A stretch of DNA of 5,542 bases from Nitrospinae bacterium CG22_combo_CG10-13_8_21_14_all_47_10 (GTDB lineage: Bacteria > Nitrospinota > Nitrospinia > Nitrospinales > VA-1): contig PCTK01000187.1 of NCBI GenBank assembly GCA_002786505.1, positions 1-5,542 on the forward strand, written 5' to 3'. The translations under genes and the position numbers were made by a program. Below, in pieces: positions 1 to 5,542 of this stretch (the first letter of the stretch is position 1; every line of letters begins with the position of its first letter). Below the pieces are notes generated by a model. It made no database searches and was not told the origin of the DNA. It saw only the letters and a list, made by a program, of their open reading frames with translations.

Positions 1-9
1 GAGCGTCAG

Positions 10-55
10 CGAAGAATCTCTCTTCTTGTTTTATAAGGAACTTCGAGATCCTTCG
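10..55. repeat. Imperfect inverted repeat at the window's left edge
   Basis: CGAAGAATCTC at 10-20 is the reverse complement of GAGATCCTTCG at 45-55 except for one base, with 24 bases between the arms. The left arm appears to be the end of one copy of a dispersed palindromic repeat that starts before the window. The right arm begins the copy described at 45-130. No run of T follows, so it does not look like an intrinsic terminator. Confidence 0.5.
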
Positions 56-130
56 TCGCCGGAGCCTGCCCTGAGCATAGTTGAAGGGGCTCCTCAAGGA
101 TGACGGTTTGGGGAGTTTTTCAGCAACCTG
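45..130 (-). repeat. Palindromic dispersed intergenic repeat, copy 1
   Basis: The stretch can fold on itself: ATCCTT (48-53) pairs with AAGGAT (96-101) and GGAGCC (61-66) pairs with GGCTCC (88-93), with unpaired bases of unequal length between the two stems. Positions 88-130, read on the minus strand, align without gaps to 4731-4773 on the plus strand at 30 of 43 bases, so this is one of two divergent copies in the window. The sequence style (TGCTGAAAAACTCC ... CATCCTTGAGG) resembles intergenic repeats I remember from several environmental bacteria. That resemblance is recollection, not a search result. It contains no convincing coding frame. Confidence 0.6.
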
Positions 131-148
131 TTAAATTTATTGTTGCTG
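121..148. repeat. Perfect 7-bp inverted repeat (hairpin)
   Basis: CAGCAAC (121-127) and GTTGCTG (142-148) are perfect reverse complements separated by 14 bases. The left arm overlaps the edge of the dispersed repeat. Five T bases lie immediately before the hairpin on the plus strand and only a mixed pyrimidine stretch follows it, so it is a poor fit to an intrinsic terminator in either direction. It may be the boundary structure of the repeat. Confidence 0.45.
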
Positions 149-206
149 GTTCCTTGTCTCTCTGTTTATTAAAAAAAATTAACTCCTTTTGCTGTTAAGT
201 CCCCGA

Positions 207-212
207 TATAAT
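207..212 (+). promoter_or_regulatory. Candidate -10 box for the peptidase-kinase unit
   Basis: A perfect TATAAT lies 106 bases before the GTG start of the peptidase gene. No good TTGACA-like hexamer lies 16-18 bases upstream; the bases there are pyrimidine-rich (CTCCTTT). If the box is used, the transcript would carry an untranslated leader of about 100 bases. The call rests on the -10 match and on the position between the repeat and the first gene. Confidence 0.35.
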
Positions 213-307
213 AAAACGGTTGCGGATATTTTCTTCAGCCGAGAGTAGAATTGCTGGCGGTTGAGAGCTATTGCTATTTACCTGCGGGGGTTCTCCGCTA
301 AGAAACT

Positions 308-312
308 GGAGG
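308..312 (+). promoter_or_regulatory. Ribosome binding site deciding the peptidase start
   Basis: GGAGG lies six bases before the GTG at 319, which is ideal spacing. The more distant in-frame TTG at 271 has no comparable purine-rich site. Starting at GTG also places a textbook signal peptide directly at the N-terminus, so this site decides the start. A small G-rich hairpin (GCGG 284-287 with CCGC 295-298) lies just upstream, with no known role. Confidence 0.75.
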
Positions 313-318
313 TTGGTT

Positions 319-3126
319 GTGAATCGGATTCCAAAATATATAAAAACCGGATTACTTCTGGTTTTATGGATTGTATTTTTAATTTCTTCCGCCGAAGCGG
401 TCAAGGGAGACAAACGTAAAACCCAGACCATTTCGCTGGAAAACGGTTTGGGGGTTCTTTTGATCTCCGATCCGGATGTGCATCGGAGTGCCGCCGCTTT
501 ATCAGTGGGCACGGGTTATCTGTATGATCCTGAGGAAAAAGCGGGGCTGGCCCATTATCTGGAGCATATGTTGTTTCTCGGGACGAAAAAATATCCGGAA
601 GTGGGGTCCTATAAAAAGTTTCTCGACTCGCACTCGGGAGCCTCCAATGCCTACACTGGAGGTAACATCACCAACTATTTCTTCCAGGTGTCACACGATG
701 GATTCAATGAAGCCTTGGACCGTTTCAGTGATTTTTTCAAGTCGCCCCTGTTTGACAAAACCTATTCCGAGAGGGAAGTCAAAGCTGTTAACAATGAACA
801 TGAAAAGAACAAACTTGATGATGGATGGCGAGGCAACTATGTTTCCGGCCTGATGTCCGAACCGGGGCATCCTCTCGCTAACTTTGGGACCGGCAATCAG
901 GAAACTCTTTCGGGGGTCAATGGCCCGGCATTGAATGAGTTTTATAATCGTTATTACGCCGCCTCCAATATGAAGCTGGCCCTTATTTCCAACATGCCGA
1001 TGGAAATCCTTTCCGGCGTGGCGCAAAAATATTTTTCCGACATACCTGACCGGCCGGTCAAAGTTCCTGAAATATCCCCTGAGTTCAGAAAACCGCTCAA
1101 TGGCCAATACCGGTTGCTTAAAATAAAAACCATCAAGGATGTTCGCTCGTTGGAAATTGATTTTCCGACCATACGCCTTAAAGACCATCAGGCCAGCAAA
1201 CCGGCGGCTATCGTTGGTTCTGTACTGGGTTATGAAGGCAAAGGCTCTCTGCTCTCCAAGCTAAAGGAAGAGGGACTGGTATTGAGCCTTAGCGCGGGCG
1301 GCGGGAATAGCCATCCTGATATCAACTCCTTTGGCATCAATATTTCCCTGACCGAAAAAGGATTGAACGAATATGAGAGAATACTTGAGTTGATTTTTTC
1401 CTACATTCACATGATTCGGGAACATGGGTTTGAGGAATACACTTTCAAGGAAACCCAGGCGATGGCTCAGATTAATTTTGACTGGAAAAACCCGGATGAG
1501 GGTATGGGATTCGTTGCGGGCAAAGCGGCGCTACTGCAGGATTATAATTTGAAAGATGTGGAAACACTGCCTTACCTTTTTACGAAATATGAACCTTCTG
1601 CCTATAAGGCGGTTCTGGATACGTTGACTCCTGAAAATGCAATGGTGGTTTTGAGCCATAATTTGGCTGAAACCGATAGCAAGGCACCGTACTACGATGT
1701 TGAATATTCTTTCAGGAAAATTGGCGGAAAGGCTTTCAGGAAATTATCCAACCCAGTCAAAGGGGATGGTGTTTTTTATCCGGAGAAAAATGATTTTATT
1801 CCTTATAACCTGCAACTGGTCGAGGAAGACCCACACCTGGTACTGGATGATAAAAGGGCAAAAGTCTGGTTCAAATATGACCATCGTTTCAAGCAACCTA
1901 AAATAGCCCTGACGTTCCGAATTGAAACACCAAAGGTTTATCGTAGCGCTAAAAATTTGGAATTGGCTAAACTTTATGAGGCCATGATGCAGGAAGGCTT
2001 GAATGAACTGGTTTACCCTATTCAGATGGCGGGATTATCCTATGGCTTGTCGATTCAAAAGAAAGGGGTGCTCCTGAGTCTTGGCGGTTATTCAGAACGA
2101 ATTGGTGATTTGATTAAACTGGTGACTAAAAACCTGAAAGAAGTGAAGGTGGATAAACAGAAATTCGCCAATATTAAAGAGGCGATGATTCGCGGATTGA
2201 AAAATGAGAAACTTGGGCAGGCTTATGCGCGTGGTGGTTACTACAATTGGTTGATGCTCCTTCAGGACCAGTATACGGAAGAGGAAAAACTCGAAGCCCT
2301 GGCCCCGATCACTTTGGATGATGTCAAAGCCTTCGCCAAGACGCTTTATGACAAGGTATATATTACGGGGATGGTGCATGGCAACTGGTCCGATGACGAA
2401 GTCCTGCAAAACGTGGAAATCCTGTTGACGGCTTTGGGGAGTAAACCTCTGCCAGAAAATGAAAGGTTCGAACAGGTGGTGGAAGTATTGCCGGAAGGAA
2501 AGCGGTTTCGGTTCAGCCGGGAGGTGGCGGATAATAACAATTCTCTGGCTTACGCCATTCAGGTGGGAGATAAAAACCTGCCCCTCCTCGCCAAGACATC
2601 AATAATTGCCTCCATTGTGGAAAGCGATTTTTATACACAAATGCGCACCAACCAGCAATTGGGATATATTGTTTGGAGTTTTCATCAACGCGTTGAGGAA
2701 CGCCTGTTTTTCAGATTGGTGATTCAGTCTTCCACGCATGGCCCTTTTGAAATGAGCAAACGGGTGGATAGCTGGCTGGCGAGCACAGAAAAACTGTTCG
2801 CCAATTTGACCGATCAGGAATTTGAACGGCATCAGCAAAGTCTGATCGTTGCCCTTGAAAAGGAAGGCGACAGCATCGGTGCGGTGGCGGGGGACCTTTA
2901 CTCTCTTGCTACAGATGAAAAAGGAGACTTCCGTTTTAAGAAAAAATTGATTGAAGCAATCCGGGACCTCAAAAAAGGTGACGTGGCGGACTTGGCCGGG
3001 AAAATTTTCCGGGACCCTGGCACGCCACGGCTTGAGGTATTAATGCGGGCCAAGGGAAGTCAGGAAAAGGTGCCAGAGGGAGTCATCGCAGAAGTCAGTC
3101 AATTTAAAAATCAACTGAAGCGCTAG
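319..3126 (+). CDS. Secreted M16A zinc metallopeptidase (pitrilysin/insulysin type)
   Basis: This 935-residue protein belongs to the inverzincin peptidases (E. coli pitrilysin, human insulysin), which trap and cleave short peptides inside a closed two-bowl chamber. The GTG start is set by a GGAGG site and gives a signal peptide: a Lys/Arg-bearing start, a hydrophobic stretch at about residues 10-24, and a likely cut after AEA at 25-27, so it probably acts in the periplasm. The inverted zinc motif HYLEH is at 79-83 (ligands His79 and His83, catalytic Glu82). The third ligand is Glu160 in NEHEKN, 77 residues downstream as in insulysin. NAYTGG at 110-115 matches the substrate-edge strand. GYEGKGSLL at 304-312 matches the region of insulysin's exosite. 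RTNQQLGY at 776-783 carries the C-terminal Arg and Tyr that hold substrate. Four M16-type domains fit the length (pitrilysin is about 960 residues). All key residues are present, so it should be active. The substrate is unknown. It is probably co-transcribed with the kinase gene 24 bases downstream. Confidence 0.93.
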   Translation: MNRIPKYIKTGLLLVLWIVFLISSAEAVKGDKRKTQTISLENGLGVLLISDPDVHRSAAALSVGTGYLYDPEEKAGLAHYLEHMLFLGTKKYPEVGSYKKFLDSHSGASNAYTGGNITNYFFQVSHDGFNEALDRFSDFFKSPLFDKTYSEREVKAVNNEHEKNKLDDGWRGNYVSGLMSEPGHPLANFGTGNQETLSGVNGPALNEFYNRYYAASNMKLALISNMPMEILSGVAQKYFSDIPDRPVKVPEISPEFRKPLNGQYRLLKIKTIKDVRSLEIDFPTIRLKDHQASKPAAIVGSVLGYEGKGSLLSKLKEEGLVLSLSAGGGNSHPDINSFGINISLTEKGLNEYERILELIFSYIHMIREHGFEEYTFKETQAMAQINFDWKNPDEGMGFVAGKAALLQDYNLKDVETLPYLFTKYEPSAYKAVLDTLTPENAMVVLSHNLAETDSKAPYYDVEYSFRKIGGKAFRKLSNPVKGDGVFYPEKNDFIPYNLQLVEEDPHLVLDDKRAKVWFKYDHRFKQPKIALTFRIETPKVYRSAKNLELAKLYEAMMQEGLNELVYPIQMAGLSYGLSIQKKGVLLSLGGYSERIGDLIKLVTKNLKEVKVDKQKFANIKEAMIRGLKNEKLGQAYARGGYYNWLMLLQDQYTEEEKLEALAPITLDDVKAFAKTLYDKVYITGMVHGNWSDDEVLQNVEILLTALGSKPLPENERFEQVVEVLPEGKRFRFSREVADNNNSLAYAIQVGDKNLPLLAKTSIIASIVESDFYTQMRTNQQLGYIVWSFHQRVEERLFFRLVIQSSTHGPFEMSKRVDSWLASTEKLFANLTDQEFERHQQSLIVALEKEGDSIGAVAGDLYSLATDEKGDFRFKKKLIEAIRDLKKGDVADLAGKIFRDPGTPRLEVLMRAKGSQEKVPEGVIAEVSQFKNQLKR

Positions 3127-3150
3127 TGCCGCGAATGGGGCCAAAAATTA

Positions 3151-4695
3151 ATGAAATTTGGTGCGATTTTTAAAAGAGGCGCCAATCTTTTAAAGTTAGG
3201 GGCGGCGGCAAGAAAGTTGCACAAGTCCACAACTGAGGACCAGCGCCATTGGGCTCAGCATTATCTGGTCGAATTGCTGGGGCAATCGAGGGGATTGCCT
3301 GCCAAGATAGGCCAGTTCATGACCATGGGTGCTGAAGATCAGGCTCTGCGCGAATCTCTCAATAATTCTTTGGAGCCTCTTTCTTTTGAAGAAGTCACGG
3401 AACTAATCAGTAAGGCCTATGGTAAACCATGGGATACGGTTTTTAAAAAGTTGGAGAAATCCTGTAAGACCGCATCTCTGGGACAGGTACATTTTGGCAA
3501 GCTTAAGGATGGCACGGAAGTCGCGGTGAAGGTGCAATATCCTGAAATTGACGTTGCGGTGGAAGCAGAAATGAACCTTATGGGCTGGTTGCCGAAAGTG
3601 GGGCCGGTGGCGAAATGGGGGTTCAGGATGGATGGCTACCGCGATGCCTTTTGGCATAATTTCAGCGAAGAGTTAGACTACAGGATTGAAGCGGGACATC
3701 AGGAAAACTATCGCCAGAAAATCCAGCCGCTGGAACGTATTGTGATTCCCGAGGTTTTCACCGAGTTTACCCGTCCTACTGTGCTGGTGCAGAAAAAGGA
3801 AGAAGGGTTCAATCTGGATAAAGCCGAAACCATGATGCCGGAGCAAAAGCAGGCTATGGGGCGGTTACTTCTCCAGCATTATCTCCATATGTTGTTTCGC
3901 AACGGGTTTGTCCATTCCGACCCACAGCCGGCAAACTTCGCCTTCCGGCAATACAAAAAAGATTATTTTGTTCTGATCATTTATGATTTTGGCAGTGTCA
4001 TGGAAATTCCAGATGATGTCCGACTGGGACTTTTAAGGATCATTCTGGCCTTGCGCCACCGGGAGAACCTGGACCCGGTGACCTGTCTTACTGCTCTGGG
4101 TTTTGATCCTGATAAATTGCAAGACCTGCGTCCGACTCTCCCGGCCTTGATGTCCGTACTGCTTGAGCCTTTTCTGGTGGAAGCTCCCTATCACGTTAAA
4201 GACTGGAGAATGAGTGAACGGTTCGACCAGATCGTGGGAGACCTGAAATGGTGGTTCCGTTCTTCCGCACCTCCGCAAATGATTTTCCTGATGCGGACGT
4301 TACATGGCTTGACCACTATGCTAAAACGGTTAGATGTTGCACTGCCCTGGCAGTTCACCATGGATAAAATTCTCTCCGACATATATCCGCAGGCAAGGGC
4401 TTTGATCTTTTCTCCAGTGGAGGGTGCTCCTCATAGTCCGGCTTTCGACTCAATAGCCCGTTACCTCAAGGTGCATGTGGTGAAGCCGAATGGCAATAAA
4501 ATCAGCCTGACCATGCCCGCGCGATGCGCCGACGACATTGAAGGGGTGATGGATGAACCGGTTAAGGAATCAATCAAAAAACAGAATATAGATTTGCTTT
4601 CCATTCAGGATAAAGCCCGAAAATCAGGTTTTGTTCCTCAAATCCTTTTCGAACTCAATGATGAAGAACGCGACATGAAAGTCTGGCTCGAATAA
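3151..4695 (+). CDS. ABC1/AarF/UbiB-family atypical kinase with a C-terminal add-on
   Basis: This 514-residue protein is an ABC1 (AarF/UbiB/ADCK) protein-kinase-like ATPase; characterised relatives support ubiquinone or other isoprenoid-lipid metabolism. Visible motifs in order: KIGQ at 52-55 (family KxGQ), KTASLGQVH at 106-114 in place of the usual alanine-rich AAAS loop, the ATP-site Lys127 in VAVK, EELDYRIEA at 173-181, HSDPQPAN at 255-262 where the family norm is HADPHPGN (Asp257 and Asn262 kept), and DFG at 279-281. The catalytic residues are present, so nucleotide binding is plausible. I see no transmembrane helix, unlike UbiB, which ends in two. Residues from about 438 to 514 form an extra module ending in an acidic stretch and VWLE. 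The ATG start has only a weak GGGG ten bases upstream, so translation may depend partly on ribosomes leaving the peptidase gene. The family call is secure. A role in quinone synthesis is not shown, because no ubi or men gene is nearby. Confidence 0.9.
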   Translation: MKFGAIFKRGANLLKLGAAARKLHKSTTEDQRHWAQHYLVELLGQSRGLPAKIGQFMTMGAEDQALRESLNNSLEPLSFEEVTELISKAYGKPWDTVFKKLEKSCKTASLGQVHFGKLKDGTEVAVKVQYPEIDVAVEAEMNLMGWLPKVGPVAKWGFRMDGYRDAFWHNFSEELDYRIEAGHQENYRQKIQPLERIVIPEVFTEFTRPTVLVQKKEEGFNLDKAETMMPEQKQAMGRLLLQHYLHMLFRNGFVHSDPQPANFAFRQYKKDYFVLIIYDFGSVMEIPDDVRLGLLRIILALRHRENLDPVTCLTALGFDPDKLQDLRPTLPALMSVLLEPFLVEAPYHVKDWRMSERFDQIVGDLKWWFRSSAPPQMIFLMRTLHGLTTMLKRLDVALPWQFTMDKILSDIYPQARALIFSPVEGAPHSPAFDSIARYLKVHVVKPNGNKISLTMPARCADDIEGVMDEPVKESIKKQNIDLLSIQDKARKSGFVPQILFELNDEERDMKVWLE

Positions 4696-4715
4696 CCTCG
4701 GTCAATGCCGGAGGT
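4695..4715 (+). terminator. Hairpin just after the kinase stop, weak terminator candidate
   Basis: ACCTC (4695-4699) pairs with GAGGT (4711-4715), extended by GG (4700-4701) with CC (4708-4709) around a one-base bulge, leaving the loop TCAATG. The stem overlaps the last base of the kinase stop codon. No T run follows (AACATCCC), so intrinsic termination would be inefficient. It may instead protect the 3' end of the message. Confidence 0.25.
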
Positions 4716-4730
4716 AACATCCCAAGCTGA

Positions 4731-4773
4731 CAGTCTGCTGAAAAAGTCCTTGAATTGTCCTCCTCAAGGAAGC
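4731..4773 (+). repeat. Dispersed intergenic repeat, copy 2 (inverted and shorter)
   Basis: This stretch matches the reverse complement of 88-130 at 30 of 43 bases without gaps; the best-kept parts are CTGCTGAAAAA, GTC and TCCT..AGGA. It also contains its own perfect inverted repeat, TCCTTGA (4747-4753) with TCAAGGA (4764-4770) around a ten-base loop. The long palindromic half of copy 1 is missing: after 4773 the similarity stops. The peptidase-kinase pair therefore lies between two inverted copies of this element. Confidence 0.55.
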
Positions 4774-4793
4774 TGGGTGGTACACATTTTAAC

Positions 4794-4823
4794 CAAAGAT
4801 AAACACGGATGAACCCCGATTAA
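4794..4823 (+). repeat. Three-unit decamer repeat upstream of the DUF188 gene
   Basis: Three units follow each other with an exact ten-base period, each ending in GAT (4798-4800, 4808-4810, 4818-4820), with the loose consensus AACNCNGAT. The last two units match the reverse complement of 5440-5459 beyond the next gene at 15 of 20 bases. This resembles a decameric intergenic repeat (AACACAGATGAACACGGATG-like) that I remember from many environmental genomes. Its function is unknown to me. Confidence 0.55.
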
Positions 4824-4846
4824 CCCTTGATCTCACGCCGGGTGGC

Positions 4847-4851
4847 AAGGA
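4847..4851 (+). promoter_or_regulatory. Ribosome binding site of the DUF188 gene
   Basis: AAGGA lies six bases before the ATG at 4858. It supports that start over any internal ATG and agrees with the family, whose members begin almost directly with the aspartate-rich strand. I found no convincing promoter between 4696 and 4846. Confidence 0.65.
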
Positions 4852-4857
4852 TACAAA

Positions 4858-5301
4858 ATGAAAATATGGGTGGATGCAGACGCTTGTCCCAAGCCGGTCA
4901 AAGATATTTTGTTCCGCTTGGCGGACAGGACAGAAATAACGGTGACCCTGGTTGCGAACCAGCAGATGCGCCTGCCGGACTCCCCTTTCATTCAATTGAT
5001 TCAGGTGGGACACGGGGCGGATATTGCTGATGATGAAATTGTAAATAAATGTGAAGCCGGGGATTTAATCATTACGGCTGATATTCCTTTAGCCGCCCGG
5101 GTTGTAGAAAGGGGCGCATTGGCTCTGGATCCACGCGGCAAGGTTTACAATAAAAATAATATCCGTCATATATTGAGTATGCGCAACTTCATGGACGAGT
5201 TGCGCGGTAGTGGTGTCGAAACTGGCGGCCCCGCCGGTTTTGGTCAGAAAGAACGATTTAAGTTCGCCAATGAACTGGATAGGCTCATTGCGCAAAGGTA
5301 A
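4858..5301 (+). CDS. yaiI: YaiI/YqxD family protein (UPF0178, DUF188, PIN-like fold)
   Basis: This 147-residue protein is a full-length member of the YaiI/YqxD family, close to the usual length of about 150. It opens with the signature MKIWVDADACPKPV, then has GHGADIADDEIV at 51-62, ITADIPLAARV at 72-82, RG at 85-86 and 93-94, and the C-terminal GGPAGFGQKERFKFANELDRLI at roughly 123-144. The acidic residues Asp6, Asp8, Asp55, Asp59 and Asp75 lie where a metal-dependent PIN-like nuclease would have them. Nuclease activity is inferred from the fold class; I know of no established function for the family. It is predicted to be cytosolic, with no signal peptide or membrane segment. It sits 162 bases after the kinase gene, behind a hairpin and repeats, so it is probably transcribed separately. 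The symbol is given by family resemblance only. Confidence 0.9.
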   Translation: MKIWVDADACPKPVKDILFRLADRTEITVTLVANQQMRLPDSPFIQLIQVGHGADIADDEIVNKCEAGDLIITADIPLAARVVERGALALDPRGKVYNKNNIRHILSMRNFMDELRGSGVETGGPAGFGQKERFKFANELDRLIAQR

Positions 5302-5317
5302 TGTTGAGGCTAAATCC

Positions 5318-5334
5318 TTTTTTGTCCGCAGATT
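5318..5334 (+). repeat. 17-base exact direct repeat, copy A
   Basis: TTTTTTGTCCGCAGATT at 5318-5334 recurs exactly at 5389-5405, with start points 71 bases apart. Copy A lies 16 bases after the DUF188 stop codon. The T run could aid termination of that gene, but only a short A/T-rich stem (AAAGG 5294-5298 with CCTTT 5316-5320) precedes it, so a terminator is not claimed. Confidence 0.7.
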
Positions 5335-5388
5335 TCAACAGGTGGACGGATTTGAAATAGTGGATGTAACGGGAAACACCTCAAAAGA

Positions 5389-5405
5389 TTTTTTGTCCGC
5401 AGATT
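5389..5405 (+). repeat. 17-base exact direct repeat, copy B
   Basis: This is the second exact copy of the sequence at 5318-5334. Its TCCGCAGAT part also forms the left outer arm of the palindrome at 5396-5461. The similarity between the two copies ends sharply on both sides: C versus A before, T versus G after. Confidence 0.7.
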
Positions 5406-5461
5406 GCACAGATTTTCGCAGATTATTTTCTTTGGGTTTTTCATCTGCGTTCATCTGCGGA
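5396..5461. repeat. Nested palindrome made of decamer units
   Basis: The outer arms TCCGCAGAT (5396-5404) and ATCTGCGGA (5453-5461) are perfect reverse complements. So are the inner arms CGCAGAT (5417-5423) and ATCTGCG (5443-5449), leaving a 19-base loop. The left half carries three CAGATT units starting at 5400, 5409 and 5419; the right half carries CATCTGCG at 5442 and 5452. The period is thus about ten bases, as in the array at 4794-4823. T-rich sequence follows (5462-5476), so it could act as a loose terminator for the DUF188 gene, but its make-up points to a dispersed repeat. Confidence 0.65.
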
Positions 5462-5542
5462 TTGATTCTTTCTTTTCGGATGGGCAGAGAATGTGGTTGA
5501 TGTTTGGAGAGTGACCCTATGCCCGCTGTGCCGGGCCGAATC

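Noticed and set aside
140..171. Promoter from TTGCTG (143-148) and TTTATT (165-170)
   Set aside because: The spacing of 16 is acceptable, but three of six and four of six matches are too weak in this AT-rich stretch; the TATAAT at 207 is the better candidate.
195..512. Minus-strand open frame of 105 codons across the start of the peptidase gene
   Set aside because: It overlaps the signal peptide and first domain of a clearly recognised protein, has no family-like motif, and looks like a chance frame.
691..1188. Minus-strand open frame of 165 codons inside the peptidase gene
   Set aside because: It lies wholly opposite the zinc-ligand region of the M16 gene. The His/Phe/Arg-rich translation is typical of an antisense shadow.
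3135..3173. ATG at 3135 between the peptidase and kinase genes
   Set aside because: It is out of frame with the kinase and stops after 12 codons; the kinase start is the ATG at 3151.
88..4773. Inverted flanking element as terminal repeats of a composite transposon
   Set aside because: There is no transposase in the interval, the copies differ at 13 of 43 bases, and I see no flanking target duplication.
4794..5461. Repeats around the DUF188 gene as a CRISPR array
   Set aside because: Units are only about ten bases, tandem or inverted, with no unique spacers of regular length and no cas gene.
5210..5500. Plus-strand open frame of 96 codons overlapping the end of the DUF188 gene
   Set aside because: It begins inside the conserved C-terminus of DUF188 in another frame and then runs through the direct repeats and palindrome; no ribosome site or recognisable domain.
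5521..5536. GC-rich hairpin at the right edge as a terminator or tRNA arm
   Set aside because: A five-base stem with no T run in either direction and no cloverleaf partner inside the window.

Overview
The window reads as chromosomal DNA of a Gram-negative bacterium of middling GC content (by eye, 45-50%). It holds three intact plus-strand genes and three repeat-laden non-coding stretches. The predicted signal peptide on a large zinc peptidase fits export to a periplasm. The style of the intergenic repeats resembles what I remember from environmental lineages such as Nitrospinota or former Deltaproteobacteria. That taxonomic guess is weak and rests on no marker gene.

Layout. Positions 1-318 have no gene. 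They hold a palindromic dispersed repeat (about 1-148), a perfect TATAAT box (207-212) and, just before the first gene, a strong Shine-Dalgarno site. Positions 319-3126 encode a full-length, secreted, catalytically complete M16A (pitrilysin/insulysin-type) metallopeptidase of 935 residues. After only 24 bases, 3151-4695 encode a 514-residue ABC1/AarF/UbiB-type atypical kinase with variant motifs and a C-terminal add-on instead of the usual membrane helices. Positions 4696-4857 hold a hairpin, a second and inverted copy of the dispersed element, and a three-unit decamer repeat. Positions 4858-5301 encode a 147-residue YaiI/YqxD (DUF188, PIN-like) protein. Positions 5302-5542 hold an exact 17-base direct repeat, a nested palindrome built from the same decamer family, and perhaps the first codons of another gene at the right edge.

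How they may work together. The peptidase and kinase genes are so close that co-transcription is likely, but a periplasmic peptidase and a cytosolic or membrane-associated ABC1 kinase have no established joint pathway. The DUF188 gene looks like an independent unit set between repeat islands. I see no mobile element, CRISPR array, tRNA or rRNA. The most notable points are the unusual ABC1 kinase (variant motifs plus C-terminal module), its tight linkage to the M16 peptidase, and the 10-base-period repeats bracketing the DUF188 gene. None of these proves a new system.
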